Source: Bacteroidota bacterium (GTDB lineage: Bacteria; Bacteroidota; Bacteroidia; Chitinophagales; Chitinophagaceae). Taken from it: a DNA stretch of 64,000 bases. Positions 1 to 9,218 of the stretch are shown here, in pieces. The notes beneath the pieces are model-generated. The model made no database searches. It saw nothing but the letters and a program-made list of their open reading frames with translations, and was not told where the DNA came from. The stretch covers positions 1 through 64,000 of the forward strand of contig JAGWRO010000040.1 in the NCBI GenBank assembly GCA_028876495.1. The letters are read 5' to 3'. The stretch's first letter is position 1; each line of letters opens with the position of its first letter. A program made the position numbers and the translations under genes.

Positions 1-397
1 AAATATTAAATTTGGGATAAGGAAAAAAAAATCTTGCGAAGGGGAAAGGTTTAAAAATCCTTTTGAATCTTTCTCTTTCAAAAGAAATTAGAAAAAGGAA
101 CTACCATATTAACTCTCTCACCGGACTTTAGGTACATAGGAGGCTATTTGTTAGGATAGCTTTTTTTATAAATCTTTCCTTCACTTTGATGATTTATCAA
201 ATTCTTGTAAAAAACACTACTAAAAATATTTTTTGTGAAAATAATGTTATTTGAAATAAAAGTTTACCTTTATGCTTTGTTAATGGGTTTAGTTTGTTTT
301 TCTTTTGGCTGATGTTTCTCTTCAAAGATTTCTTCAGTTCATTGTAGCTACTGATTCATTAATAGTTATTTTTATTTATTAAACAAAAGTTTTTACA
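1..397. other. Gene-free leader region
   Basis: No convincing gene is seen here. The stretch holds an AT-rich inverted repeat (CTTTTGAA at 60-67 with TTCAAAAG at 77-84), a terminator-like hairpin at 141-167, and then about 230 bases of leader before the RNA-binding protein gene. A TTTG at 250-253 followed 18 bases later by ATGCTTTG (272-279) resembles the Bacteroidota promoter TTTG/TAnnTTTG imperfectly. If used, it would leave a 5' leader of roughly 110 bases. Confidence 0.5.
141..167 (+). terminator. Rho-independent terminator-like hairpin
   Basis: A 7-bp stem (AGGCTAT with ATAGCTT, one G-U pair) encloses an 8-base loop and runs into seven T. It probably ends a transcript arriving from before the window, or it acts as an attenuator in the leader of the next gene. 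Confidence 0.5.
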
Positions 398-805
398 ATG
401 AACATCTATGTAGGTAATCTCAGTTGGTCAATGACTGATGACGATTTAAGCAACTTATTCAGTCAGTACGGTACTGTTTCAAGTGCAAAAATTCTTAAAG
501 AAAAAAATACGGGCCGTAGTAAAGGTTTCGGTTTTGTTGAAATGGAAGACGATGAGGCAGCTAAAACTGCAATCGCTACATTAAACGAAAGTGAAATTCA
601 GGGCCGTAAATTAATTGTTAACGAATCACAACCTCGTCCGGAAGGTAGCGGCTACAAGAAAAGTGGCGGCGGCGGATATGGCGGCGGTGGCGGCAGAAGC
701 GGCGGTGGATATGGTGGCGGCGGCAGAAGCGGCGGCGGCGGATACGGCGGTGGCAGAAGCAGCGGCGGTGGCAGAAGCGGCGGTGGTTATGGCAAAGACT
801 ATTAA
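398..805 (+). CDS. RRM-domain glycine-rich RNA-binding protein
   Basis: A single RNA recognition motif fills residues 1-80, with RNP2 (IYVGNL) at 3-8 and RNP1 (KGFGFVEM) at 42-49. Their aromatic residues normally stack on single-stranded RNA. From about residue 87 the protein is a low-complexity tail of Gly, Tyr, Arg and Ser, encoded by repeated GGC-rich codons. Proteins of this shape are common in Bacteroidota and Cyanobacteria and are often linked to cold or post-transcriptional control; that role is inferred here. The gene stands alone between two hairpins. The frame shifted by one base that runs through the tail is a by-product of the GGC repeats. Confidence 0.93.
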   Translation: MNIYVGNLSWSMTDDDLSNLFSQYGTVSSAKILKEKNTGRSKGFGFVEMEDDEAAKTAIATLNESEIQGRKLIVNESQPRPEGSGYKKSGGGGYGGGGGRSGGGYGGGGRSGGGGYGGGRSSGGGRSGGGYGKDY

Positions 806-827
806 TCTTTTTTAATACCAGATTTTT

Positions 828-861
828 AAATCCTTTTCATTTACTTGAAAAGGATTTTTTG
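828..861 (+). terminator. Rho-independent terminator of the RRM gene
   Basis: A perfect 12-bp stem (AAATCCTTTTCA with TGAAAAGGATTT) around a 6-base loop is followed by a T run. It lies 22 bases after the stop codon. Confidence 0.85.
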
Positions 862-934
862 TTTGGGGTAGTTTTGTGTTTTTCAGTTCGTTTGTAGTAC
901 AACAACAAATTATTAGAATTCCTGTTTTAGTATA

Positions 935-967
935 ATAAAAAAGGATGACCATTAAAATCATCCTTTT
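935..967 (-). terminator. Terminator of sucD
   Basis: AAAAGGATGA (939-948) pairs with TCATCCTTTT (958-967). Read on the minus strand, the stem runs into a T-rich stretch just past the sucD stop codon. Confidence 0.8.
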
Positions 968-987
968 AAAGTAGTTATATGTAAAAA

Positions 988-1860
988 TTATTTTTTCATT
1001 GCTTCAGCCATTGTTTTTCCGATGTCAGCCGGGCTGGCTACCACATGAACTCCACATTCTGCGAGTATTTTCATTTTAGCTGCAGCAGTATCTTCAGCAC
1101 CGCCTACAATAGCACCGGCGTGTCCCATTCTTCTTCCGGGAGGAGCGGTCTGGCCTGCAATGAAACCAACTACCGGTTTGCGGTAATTATCTTTGATCCA
1201 GCGCGCAGCATCTGCTTCCATACTTCCTCCAATTTCACCAATCATCACAATTCCATCTGTTTCAGGGTCATTCATAAAAAGTTCAACGGCTTCTTTGGTG
1301 GTTGTACCAATAATGGGATCACCGCCTATTCCGATAGCTGTCGAAATTCCCAAACCCGCTTTCGCTACCTGGTCTGCTGCTTCATAAGTAAGGGTGCCTG
1401 ATTTTGAAACAATTCCAATCTTTCCTTTTTTGAAAATAAAGCCTGGCATAATGCCAACTTTACATTCATCAGCCGTAATAACGCCCGGGCAATTCGGCCC
1501 TATCAATCTTGATTTTGAATCCATTAAATAGTTTTTCACTTTTACCATATCCTGAACAGGAATTCCTTCTGTAATACAAACGATTAGTCTAATTCCTGCA
1601 TCCGATGCTTCCATAATGGCATCGGCAGCAAATGCCGGAGGTACAAAGATGATGCTTACATCTGCGCCGGTTTCTTTCACTGCTTCTTCAACTGTATTAA
1701 AAACCGGTCTGTCAAGATGGGTGGCTCCGCCTTTATTGGGAGTAACTCCACCTACTACTTTTGTTCCGTATTCTATCATTTGTGTGGCATGGAAAGTTCC
1801 TTCAGTTCCTGTAAATCCCTGTACTAATACTTTCGAATTTTTATTAACTAATACTGACAT
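988..1860 (-). CDS. sucD: Succinyl-CoA ligase, alpha subunit
   Basis: This is the CoA-binding, phosphohistidine-carrying subunit of the TCA-cycle enzyme that interconverts succinyl-CoA and succinate with substrate-level formation of ATP or GTP. The CoA-binding Rossmann part opens with [10 protein letters not shown] (15-24). GPNCPG is at 121-126, and the phosphorylated histidine is H247 in [12 protein letters not shown]. The 290 residues match the usual full length. The beta subunit gene (sucC) is not adjacent, as is common in Bacteroidota. The gene diverges from thyA across 79 bases, and TATATTTG on the minus strand (1883-1890) is a good -7 element for it. Confidence 0.97.
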   Translation of the reverse strand: MSVLVNKNSKVLVQGFTGTEGTFHATQMIEYGTKVVGGVTPNKGGATHLDRPVFNTVEEAVKETGADVSIIFVPPAFAADAIMEASDAGIRLIVCITEGIPVQDMVKVKNYLMDSKSRLIGPNCPGVITADECKVGIMPGFIFKKGKIGIVSKSGTLTYEAADQVAKAGLGISTAIGIGGDPIIGTTTKEAVELFMNDPETDGIVMIGEIGGSMEADAARWIKDNYRKPVVGFIAGQTAPPGRRMGHAGAIVGGAEDTAAAKMKILAECGVHVVASPADIGKTMAEAMKK

Positions 1861-1882
1861 GAAAAAAGATTTTAAAGTTGCG

Positions 1883-1904
1883 CAAATATATGAAAGTATG
1901 TTTG
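1883..1904. promoter_or_regulatory. Back-to-back -7 elements for sucD and thyA
   Basis: The 79-base divergent gap contains TATATTTG on the minus strand (1883-1890) for sucD and TATGTTTG on the plus strand (1897-1904) for thyA. Both match the Bacteroidota consensus TAnnTTTG. Only imperfect -33 TTTG-like elements accompany them. The predicted leaders are short, under about 30 bases each. Confidence 0.5.
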
Positions 1905-1939
1905 AGGTTTCAGATTTGCTAATTCATTAACTTGCGCCT

Positions 1940-2752
1940 ATGCAGCAATATCTTCAACTTTTAGAAAAAATAATTGAAACCGGAGTTGATAAAAATGACC
2001 GGACTGGTACCGGAACAAGAAGTTTATTCGGTTACCAGATGCGCTTTAATTTGCAGAATGGATTTCCACTGGTAACTACAAAAAAACTTCATTTAAAAAG
2101 TATTATTTATGAATTATTGTGGTTTTTAAAGGGAGATACCAATGTGAAATACCTTCAGGAAAATGGTGTAAGGATTTGGGATGAATGGGCTGATGAAAGT
2201 GGAAATCTTGGGCCGGTTTATGGAAAGCAATGGCGCAGTTGGGCCGGAGCAAACGGAGAAACTTTTGACCAGGTTTCGGATTTAGTCACACAATTAAAAA
2301 CAAATCCTGATAGCCGCAGGCTCATTATAAGCGCATGGAATGTTGCAGATCTTCCAGACATGAAATTGATGCCCTGCCATTGCTTATTTCAGTTTTATAC
2401 GACGCCGTCGGAAGATGGTGGCAAAAGAAAACTTTCCTGTCAACTTTATCAAAGAAGTGCGGATGTTTTCTTAGGAGTGCCCTTTAACATTGCTTCTTAT
2501 GCTTTATTAACGATGATGATTGCGCAGGTTTGTGATATGGAACCTGGTGAATTTGTCCATTCATTTGGAGATGTTCATTTGTATAAAAATCATTTTGAAC
2601 AGGCACAACTTCAACTTACCCGTAAACCGTTTTCACCTCCACAAATGAAAATAAACCCGGAAGTAAAGAATATTTTTGATTTTCAATATGAAGATTTTGA
2701 GCTTCAGAATTATGAAGCTCATCCATCTATAAAAGCACCAGTTGCTGTATAG
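1940..2752 (+). CDS. thyA: Thymidylate synthase
   Basis: ThyA methylates dUMP to dTMP using methylene-tetrahydrofolate, leaving dihydrofolate. The 270-residue protein has the phosphate/folate-site motif DRTGTGT (20-26), the catalytic cysteine C146 in [11 protein letters not shown], and [20 protein letters not shown], which binds dUMP. folA, which recycles the dihydrofolate, lies 376 bases downstream on the same strand with a decayed gene between them. The start is placed at the ATG just after the divergent promoter region. Confidence 0.98.
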   Translation: MQQYLQLLEKIIETGVDKNDRTGTGTRSLFGYQMRFNLQNGFPLVTTKKLHLKSIIYELLWFLKGDTNVKYLQENGVRIWDEWADESGNLGPVYGKQWRSWAGANGETFDQVSDLVTQLKTNPDSRRLIISAWNVADLPDMKLMPCHCLFQFYTTPSEDGGKRKLSCQLYQRSADVFLGVPFNIASYALLTMMIAQVCDMEPGEFVHSFGDVHLYKNHFEQAQLQLTRKPFSPPQMKINPEVKNIFDFQYEDFELQNYEAHPSIKAPVAV

Positions 2753-2845
2753 GAAAGTTAATTGGTTTATTTACTTAATGAGTTTATTCAGTGAAATGAG
2801 TTGGAATATGGTTTATAAAGACTCTATATTTCAAATTATCTAATT

Positions 2846-3071
2846 ATGGAGTACACATTAGAAAAATTAGAAGTTTACAATCTGGCAGAAAAATTTTCCG
2901 ATGATATCTGGAACATTGTTTCAGGAAACAAAATCCTGGCTATCTAAATGCCTGAGAAGAAAGATTATTGCGCCTGAAATAGGTAACTCATTAATCGAAC
3001 TTTGCAAAAAAGTACTCTTAATGTTAAATGCTTTTATAAAATTTGTAAAAAATTCTCAAAAACAAACCTAA
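2846..3071 (+). pseudogene. Decayed four-helix-bundle (S23-type) protein
   Basis: The start ATG at 2846 opens a typical N terminus of the small Bacteroidota four-helix-bundle family (PF05635, related to 23S rRNA intervening-sequence proteins): MEYTLEKLEVYNLAEKFSDD. This frame stops at 2945. In the +1 frame, from 2928 to the stop at 3069, the C-terminal part continues (KSWLSKCLRRKIIAPEIGNS and on to a final helix). The family is usually about 120 residues; the middle third, with the conserved NISEGYGR-like segment, is missing. The simplest reading is one internal deletion that also shifted the frame. The product cannot be functional. Confidence 0.7.
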
Positions 3072-3128
3072 TTATATTAATAGGAGAAGTAACTAATTAA
3101 CCATTGAACCATTTAACTTTTTTAACCC

Positions 3129-3626
3129 ATGCTTTCACATATTGTAGCTGCTTCCGAAAATAATATTATAGGAATAAAGAATGGTCTCCCATGGAAACTA
3201 CCAAACGATTTCAAATATTTTAAAAATAAAACATGGGGAATGCCCGTGATCATGGGACGAAACACTTATGAGTCTCTTAAAAAAGATTTACCGGGACGGA
3301 TAAATATTGTGATTACCCAAAAGAAAGATTGGCATCCGCAAAATGTCTTTGTTTCGCATACCATTGATGAGGCAATTGACAAAGCAAAAGAAAGTGATGC
3401 AAAAGAAATTTTCATTATCGGGGGTGGAAAAGTTTTTAAAGATACAATCAACCTGGTAGACAGGATTTATCTCACCCGTGTGCACACTAAAGTTGAAGGC
3501 GATACTTCTTATCCGGAAATTGATACTTCCCGTTGGAAAATGGTTAGGGAAGAATCACATCCGGCAGATGAAAAAAACAATTATCCTTATACTTTTGAAG
3601 TGTGGGAAAAAACCGATAATGATTAA
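3129..3626 (+). CDS. folA: Dihydrofolate reductase
   Basis: FolA reduces dihydrofolate to tetrahydrofolate with NADPH, closing the cycle opened by ThyA just upstream. The 165-residue protein shows the substrate-loop motif NGLPWKLPNDF with the acidic catalytic residue D27, the NADPH-binding VIMGRNTYES segment, and FIIGGGKVF for the cofactor pyrophosphate. The length fits bacterial type I DHFR. The next gene starts 8 bases after the stop, so the two probably share a transcript. Confidence 0.97.
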   Translation: MLSHIVAASENNIIGIKNGLPWKLPNDFKYFKNKTWGMPVIMGRNTYESLKKDLPGRINIVITQKKDWHPQNVFVSHTIDEAIDKAKESDAKEIFIIGGGKVFKDTINLVDRIYLTRVHTKVEGDTSYPEIDTSRWKMVREESHPADEKNNYPYTFEVWEKTDND

Positions 3627-3634
3627 ATTCAAAT

Positions 3635-4432
3635 ATGTATTCATCACTCCAGCTAGCTAAAAAATATTTTCATTATTATTTTCATTCAAAAAACGGTAAA
3701 GGCCATGGAGTACATTCGCCGTTTGTTTTCGACTTCATCATTCATGTTTTGAATGATAAAAAAAAATACTGTGGTTATGATAGAATAGAATCTTTACGGA
3801 GATCGCTTTTAATAAATAGTAATGAAATTGAAGTAGAAGATTTTGGCGCCGGCTCAGCAGTAATCCCATTTAAAAAAAGGAAGATAAAAGATATCGCGCG
3901 TACCTCTTTAAAAAAGAAAAAATATGCCCGGTTACTTTTCAGGATAGCTAAATATTATCGATCTAAAAATATTGTAGAATTAGGCACTTCTTTTGGGATA
4001 ACCACCTGCTACCTGGCGGCTGCAAGTAAGGATGCAAAAGTGGTTACACTGGAAGGATCAACCAATATTGCAAAAATTGCACTGCAAAATTTTAAAGAAG
4101 CGCAATTAAGTAACATTGAATTGATAGAAGATTCTTTTGAAAAATCGATTCCTGTTGTTCTGGCGAAATTTGAAACGATTGACCTTCTTTTTATCGATGG
4201 GAATCATCGTAAAAATCCAACTTTAGAATATTTTGATCTATTTCTGAGGAAATCAACCTCTGACTCCATTTTTATTTTTGACGATATTCATTGGAGCCCG
4301 GAAATGGAAAAAGCCTGGGAACTGATCAAACAGCATCCAGCCGTTACCTTAACCATTGATCTTTTTTTTATTGGCCTCGTTTTTTTTAGTAAAGATTTTA
4401 GAGTAAAACAAGATTTTTCTATAAGGTTTTGA
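3635..4432 (+). CDS. Class I SAM-dependent methyltransferase
   Basis: The Rossmann core begins near residue 112. ELGTSFGITT (115-124) is the SAM-binding motif I, an acidic residue (VVTLEG) ends the second strand, and LLFIDGNHRK near residue 190 matches the O-methyltransferase-like motif of the Methyltransf_24 group. About 100 residues precede this core, with the conserved-looking segment GKGHGVHSPFVFDF. The substrate cannot be told. The gene follows folA by 8 bases. The pnt operon begins 34 bases downstream, so read-through is possible. Confidence 0.85.
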   Translation: MYSSLQLAKKYFHYYFHSKNGKGHGVHSPFVFDFIIHVLNDKKKYCGYDRIESLRRSLLINSNEIEVEDFGAGSAVIPFKKRKIKDIARTSLKKKKYARLLFRIAKYYRSKNIVELGTSFGITTCYLAAASKDAKVVTLEGSTNIAKIALQNFKEAQLSNIELIEDSFEKSIPVVLAKFETIDLLFIDGNHRKNPTLEYFDLFLRKSTSDSIFIFDDIHWSPEMEKAWELIKQHPAVTLTIDLFFIGLVFFSKDFRVKQDFSIRF

Positions 4433-4466
4433 TTTTTATGATACCTTAGAAGCATATTTCTAAATT

Positions 4467-5570
4467 ATGACGATTGGTGTTTTAAAAGAACCGTTAACCG
4501 AAACTCGAGTCTCCCTTTTACCAGAGCACATTGGGATTTTAAAAAAATTAAATGTTGATGTATTAGTCGAAAGTAATGCAGGCGAAAAGGCATTTGCTTC
4601 TGATGAAAAATATGTGGAAGCAGGAGCAGGAATTGATTCAAGACAAAATGTGATCAATAAGTCTGAAATTATTTTGACTATTCATCTTCCCTCAGCATCA
4701 GAAGTTGAATCACTAAAAACAAAAGTGATCTTAGGTATTTTTCAGCCACTGTACAATGTTGATTTTGTGAAGAAATTAAATGTTAGTAACATAACTGTTT
4801 TCAGCATTGATATGATTCCAAGAACAACGCGTGCGCAAAGCATGGATGTGTTGAGCAGCCAGGCTAATATAGCAGGGTACAAAGCCGTTTTATTAGCAGC
4901 GAATTTATTCCCGAGATATTTCCCAATGTTTATGACCGCAGCAGGAAGTATTCCTCCTGCAAAAGTTTTGATATTAGGAGCAGGCGTTGCCGGTTTGCAG
5001 GCAATTGCCACAGCCAGAAGATTAGGCGCTGTAGTAGAAGTTTTTGATACAAGGCCTGCGGTTAAAGAAGAAGTGATGAGCCTTGGGGCTAAATTTATTG
5101 AAGTTGAAGGCGCGGCTGATGCCAGCAAAGCCGGTGGTTACGCGGTAGAACAAACTTCTGAATTTTTACAAAAACAAAAAGATAGAATAGCCGCAAGTGT
5201 TCAAAAATCAGACATCATAATTACAACCGCGCAAATTTTTGGTAAGAAGGCACCGATTTTACTTACAGAAGAAATGATAGCTAAAATGAAAAACGGATCA
5301 GTAATTATTGATCTTGCTGCAGCTACAGGTGGAAATACTGAGCTGACAAAAAATAATGAAACTGTAATTTATAAAGGTGTTTCAATTGTTGGAAATTCTA
5401 ACCTTCCTTCAACGATGCCTTATGATGCAAGCAAGATGTACGGAAAAAACATCTGTAATTTTTTGCAGTTAATTATTGATAAAGAGGCCCGCCCGGATGA
5501 CCCGGTCGGACGGGGAAAATTGAATTTGAACTTTGAAGACGAATTGGTAAAAGGAACTTTGGTTAGCTAA
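4467..5570 (+). CDS. pntA: NAD(P) transhydrogenase alpha subunit, part 1 (dI)
   Basis: This is the soluble NAD(H)-binding domain I of the proton-pumping transhydrogenase, which passes hydride from NADH to NADP+ at the expense of the proton gradient. The N-terminal half resembles alanine dehydrogenase (TIGVLKEPLTETRVSLLPEH). The Rossmann motif is GAGVAGLQAIATARRLGA, followed by VFDTRPAVKEE. At 367 residues it ends after dI; the membrane part normally fused in enterobacterial PntA is encoded separately next door. This three-gene form is usual in many bacteria. Confidence 0.95.
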   Translation: MTIGVLKEPLTETRVSLLPEHIGILKKLNVDVLVESNAGEKAFASDEKYVEAGAGIDSRQNVINKSEIILTIHLPSASEVESLKTKVILGIFQPLYNVDFVKKLNVSNITVFSIDMIPRTTRAQSMDVLSSQANIAGYKAVLLAANLFPRYFPMFMTAAGSIPPAKVLILGAGVAGLQAIATARRLGAVVEVFDTRPAVKEEVMSLGAKFIEVEGAADASKAGGYAVEQTSEFLQKQKDRIAASVQKSDIIITTAQIFGKKAPILLTEEMIAKMKNGSVIIDLAAATGGNTELTKNNETVIYKGVSIVGNSNLPSTMPYDASKMYGKNICNFLQLIIDKEARPDDPVGRGKLNLNFEDELVKGTLVS

Positions 5571-5624
5571 TTAGCTAAAATAATGATGTGAGGTTGGATT
5601 TAAAAGACAGATAAAATAAAATTT

Positions 5625-5933
5625 ATGGAAGAAATGATTCATTTTATTCAACAAAATATCCAAATGGTTTACATCGTGATCCTGATGATATTTTTGGGAG
5701 TTGAAATTATTGGAAGAGTGCCAAGTGTATTGCACACGCCTTTGATGAGTGGCGCTAATGCAATTCATGGAGTAGTAATTATAGGTGCAATCATAGTAAT
5801 GGGCAAAGCTGAAAGTGGTAATTATGTGGCGCTGGTACTTGGCTTCCTTGCTGTGGTTTTAGGAACATTAAATGTTGTAGGAGGTTTTGTTGTGACAGAT
5901 AGAATGTTGGAAATGTTTAAAAAGAAAAAGTAA
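5625..5933 (+). CDS. pntAB: NAD(P) transhydrogenase alpha subunit, part 2 (membrane)
   Basis: A small integral membrane subunit of 102 residues with three or four hydrophobic segments. It carries the family signature VPSVLHTPLMSGANAIHG between the first and second helices. It supplies the first part of the proton channel (dII) and pairs with PntB. It lies 54 bases after the dI gene and 68 bases before pntB, all on one strand, so the three gene products form one complex. Confidence 0.95.
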   Translation: MEEMIHFIQQNIQMVYIVILMIFLGVEIIGRVPSVLHTPLMSGANAIHGVVIIGAIIVMGKAESGNYVALVLGFLAVVLGTLNVVGGFVVTDRMLEMFKKKK

Positions 5934-6001
5934 GAGTTGAATAAATTTTTATAGTAAACCAACAAATAACCCAAAAAGCTAATTAACTAATTCACCAATA
6001 A

Positions 6002-7426
6002 ATGGGGCCAAGTATTTTATCAGTTTGTTATATCGTTGCTTCAGTTACATTCATTCTGGGGTTGAAAATGTTGTCAAATCCTTCTACTGCGAGACGAGGA
6101 AATTTAATTGCTGCAGCCGGAATGATTATAGCTATCCTGGGTACTATTTTTTTGTATGAGGATGATGGAAAAAGATTGGGGAATTATCCTTGGATATTTT
6201 CTGCGATTTTTATTGGAAGTATTATTGGTGTACTCGTAGCCAAAAAAGTGAAAATGACTGCAATGCCAGAACTGGTAAGCTTTTTCAATGGCATGGGAGG
6301 CGCCTGTGCCGCTTTAATTTCTATTGTTGAGTTTGATTATTTGTACAGGGAAAACAGGGCGGTAAGTAATTCTTTTTCTGATGTGGTAGCATCGGGGCAT
6401 TACCTGGCTATCATAGCAGGAACAATTATCGGCAGTGTTTCATTCATTGGAAGTATGATTGCCTGGGGTAAGCTTAGTGGAAAATTCAAAGATTATTCTT
6501 TTAAAGGACAGCATCTGTTCAATAATTTAATTTTGATTTTGATTCTTGTATCTGCTGTGTATGCGTATTTTTCTAATACGCAATTTGTAAATATTCCTTT
6601 CTTTATTACGGTAGCCTTGGCATTGTTGTACGGCGTATTTTTTGTATTGCCGATTGGTGGTGCAGATATGCCGGTGGTAATTTCATTATTAAATTCATTT
6701 ACCGGAGTAGCTGCTGCTTGTGGAGGATTTTTGTACAATAATAAAGCAATGCTTACCGGAGGAATTTTAGTGGGTGCTGCAGGAACTTTACTTACTATTC
6801 TAATGTGTCGAGCAATGAATCGCAGCCTGGTAAATGTATTGATTGGGTCATTTGGTGGTTCAAACAAAGCTTCAGGTGGCCATGATACAGAAGGTAGCAT
6901 TAAAGAGATATCCCTTAGTGATGCCGCCATGCTCATGGCTTACTCAAAGAAAGTAATGATAGTTCCCGGGTATGGTTTAGCAGTAGCGCAGGCACAGCAT
7001 ACCTGCCATGAATTGGAAAAAGCGCTGGACGAAAAAGGGGTGGAAGTTAAATATGCTATTCATCCTGTTGCCGGCCGTATGCCGGGGCACATGAATGTTT
7101 TGCTGGCTGAGGCAGATGTGAGCTATGAAAAATTGTTAGAGATGGATGATGCAAATGAAGAATTCAAAACAACCGATGTTGTGTTGATACTGGGTGCTAA
7201 TGATGTAGTAAATCCTGCTGCAAAAAATGATCCTTCTTCTCCCATTTATGGAATGCCCATCCTGGAAGTAGAATTAGCGAAAAATGTTATTGTAAACAAA
7301 AGAAGTATGAAACCCGGATATGCAGGGATTGAAAATCAACTTTTTTATCAACCTAAAACTTCTATGCTTTTTGGTGATGCTAAAAAGGTTTTGCAGGAAC
7401 TGCTCGCTGAACTAAAAAATATTTGA
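6002..7426 (+). CDS. pntB: NAD(P) transhydrogenase beta subunit
   Basis: The first 260 or so residues are hydrophobic and build the rest of the proton channel. The C-terminal 180 residues form the NADP(H)-binding domain III, with VPGYGLAVAQAQH as the fingerprint, HPVAGRMPGHMNVLLAEA, and GANDVVNP near the end. The length (474 residues) is normal. The ATG at 6002 directly precedes the first membrane helix. It is the last gene of the pnt operon; a strong bidirectional hairpin follows some 250 bases later. Confidence 0.97.
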   Translation: MGPSILSVCYIVASVTFILGLKMLSNPSTARRGNLIAAAGMIIAILGTIFLYEDDGKRLGNYPWIFSAIFIGSIIGVLVAKKVKMTAMPELVSFFNGMGGACAALISIVEFDYLYRENRAVSNSFSDVVASGHYLAIIAGTIIGSVSFIGSMIAWGKLSGKFKDYSFKGQHLFNNLILILILVSAVYAYFSNTQFVNIPFFITVALALLYGVFFVLPIGGADMPVVISLLNSFTGVAAACGGFLYNNKAMLTGGILVGAAGTLLTILMCRAMNRSLVNVLIGSFGGSNKASGGHDTEGSIKEISLSDAAMLMAYSKKVMIVPGYGLAVAQAQHTCHELEKALDEKGVEVKYAIHPVAGRMPGHMNVLLAEADVSYEKLLEMDDANEEFKTTDVVLILGANDVVNPAAKNDPSSPIYGMPILEVELAKNVIVNKRSMKPGYAGIENQLFYQPKTSMLFGDAKKVLQELLAELKNI

Positions 7427-7760
7427 TTGAAAAATATTAACGGAAAGCTGCAAAATTAAAATCTCTTTTTTTATTAGTTTACTGAATTGCAGCTTGCTTT
7501 TATTGTTATAACTATCGCTTGATATTACTGCGCAACTTATATGCTTGCTATTTTTTCATTCTTTAAATCTAAAAAGGCTTTACCAGGCAAAATTTTAAAG
7601 CGCCCGATTATTGCATGTATGCTTTACCGTCATATCAATCACTTTCTTAGTCTTGCTTTTCTTCTTTGCTTTACTAAAAAAGAATGGCGAAGGTTTTGTT
7701 TTCAACCTTCGCCATTCTTTTATAAATAGAAATCTTAATTATTGGTTTGTTTGCTACAAA
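7427..7760. other. Intergenic stretch between convergent genes
   Basis: Apart from the hairpin at 7677-7721 nothing is supported. An open frame at 7541-7729 would encode 62 residues, but it runs through the terminator stem and has no recognisable product. Confidence 0.5.
7677..7721. terminator. Bidirectional terminator
   Basis: An 18-bp perfect stem (AAAAGAATGGCGAAGGTT with its complement at 7704-7721) encloses a 9-base loop, with an A run before and a T run after. It can stop the pnt transcript on one strand and the T9SS-cargo gene on the other. Confidence 0.88.
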
Positions 7761-9083
7761 TTACTCTTTTACAAACTTGCTAACCGGTGTTTGACATCCG
7801 TTATTGCAAACAGCTTTTATAATGTAACTGCCTGCAGACAATGCAGATACATTAAATTCAAGATTGTTGCCGCCTTCCATAATAGAAAATGCCTGGCGAC
7901 TTACAATTTTACCTGCAAGGTCAGTGATAATAACATTGATATTATTGTTAACCGGCGATGAAACAATCACGTTCAGTTTATCTTTTGCCGGATTAGGATA
8001 AACAGCATTTAAAGAAAGTGCATTGATTAGGCTTCCTTTTACTAAAACAACATTTGAATATTTGAAACTACCATCTCTATCAACCTGCATCAATCGATAA
8101 TATACATTACCTCCGATTGCTTTAGTATCAGTATATTGATAATTTAAAACAGAACCACTATTTCCAGAATTTTGTTTTGAATTTACAAAGCCAAGTTTCC
8201 TGAAATCTTTTCCGTTAAATGAATACTGAATTTCAAATCCCTGGTTATTTAATTCTGTGGCTGTTGACCATGAAAGTACGTTGTTGTTTCCTACATGTTC
8301 GCCTTTAAAGCTTAAAAGAGAAATGGGCAAAGGAGAACCGGCAGCAGAAATTGTAAATCCTCCTCTGTCACTAAGGTTAGGCCCAAAACTATAAACACGG
8401 ATTTTATAGCTGGTTCCTGCCAGGGCATTTACGGTTACTGCTTCACTACCTCCTTTTTGAGTGACATCGCTGCAAGACACATAAGTTAAAGATCCACAAC
8501 TTCCTTTGAATACTTCAAGAACTCCATCAAAGTTACTGTTTCCGTCAAGTGTGATAAGTACCTGCCCGGTGGTAAGGGCTGTAAACTGATACCAAACATC
8601 ATCATCAGCGGATCCGGTAAAACCTCCACATGGATCTGCAGGTTGGCTTTGTGTAGCGCCAAGGGTAGTTCCGGTTTGTGTGGTAGTAAGATCTGTTGCC
8701 CCGACACAATCATCATTAAATGGAGCAGGAGGGGGTGGGCTGGTTATAAAAGTAGTGGTATTTGCGCCGCATCCTATAGCCGATCCTGATCCGTTAACCG
8801 GAACCACATACCAGTAATAAATGGTACTGTAATCTGCATTATAAAAGTTCACACTATCAGTTAAAACCTTGGCTAATATAGTAGTAGGAGGTAATTTAGC
8901 ATCGAGGTAAACATTGTAAAGAACCGCACCCGGTACAGGATTCCACTTTAAAGTAATGTATGGAGTAGGGCTTACATTAGTACTCGCATTTGCAGGGGAA
9001 ACATTGGTTGCGCAATTTGGTACCTGGGCTTTAATGCTTGTAAAACATAAGAAAAGAATAATTAAGGTAAAAGTTTTTTTCAT
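7761..9083 (-). CDS. Secreted protein with T9SS C-terminal sorting domain
   Basis: A Sec signal peptide (residues 1-19, ending SIKAQ) is followed by a fibronectin-III-like segment (about 25-110) and a PPC-like beta-sandwich that begins near NDDCVGATDLT (about 120-245). The C terminus, from AVYPNPAKDKLNVIVSS onward, is a type A sorting domain. In Bacteroidota such a domain directs export across the outer membrane by the type IX system and is then removed. No catalytic domain is visible, so the protein may be an adhesin or a binding protein. The linker LPISLLSFKGE before the sorting region is typical of Chitinophagaceae cargo. Confidence 0.88.
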   Translation of the reverse strand: MKKTFTLIILFLCFTSIKAQVPNCATNVSPANASTNVSPTPYITLKWNPVPGAVLYNVYLDAKLPPTTILAKVLTDSVNFYNADYSTIYYWYVVPVNGSGSAIGCGANTTTFITSPPPPAPFNDDCVGATDLTTTQTGTTLGATQSQPADPCGGFTGSADDDVWYQFTALTTGQVLITLDGNSNFDGVLEVFKGSCGSLTYVSCSDVTQKGGSEAVTVNALAGTSYKIRVYSFGPNLSDRGGFTISAAGSPLPISLLSFKGEHVGNNNVLSWSTATELNNQGFEIQYSFNGKDFRKLGFVNSKQNSGNSGSVLNYQYTDTKAIGGNVYYRLMQVDRDGSFKYSNVVLVKGSLINALSLNAVYPNPAKDKLNVIVSSPVNNNINVIITDLAGKIVSRQAFSIMEGGNNLEFNVSALSAGSYIIKAVCNNGCQTPVSKFVKE

Positions 9084-9218
9084 AATGGCTAATTTTGGCT
9101 AAAGTTATTCAATTCCAATAAATTATAAATTGATTTTTAAAATTTTCTGAGTAAAAATAAATTCAATTGAATTTCAATAACGAATTTAAACAATAATTAA
9201 TTTGAAAAGAAGTAATTA

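Noticed and set aside
661-792. Tandem GGCGGC-type repeats
   Set aside because: They encode the Gly-rich tail of the RRM protein and are explained by codon use, not by a CRISPR or satellite.
615-815. Open frame of 66 codons rich in Ala and Val inside the RRM gene
   Set aside because: It is the GGC-repeat tail read one frame off (GCG/GCC codons) and has no independent signal.
4742-5128. 128-codon minus-strand frame inside pntA
   Set aside because: It is antisense to a well-conserved gene and has no ribosome-binding or promoter support.
7541-7729. 62-codon open frame after pntB
   Set aside because: It crosses the bidirectional terminator and resembles no known protein.
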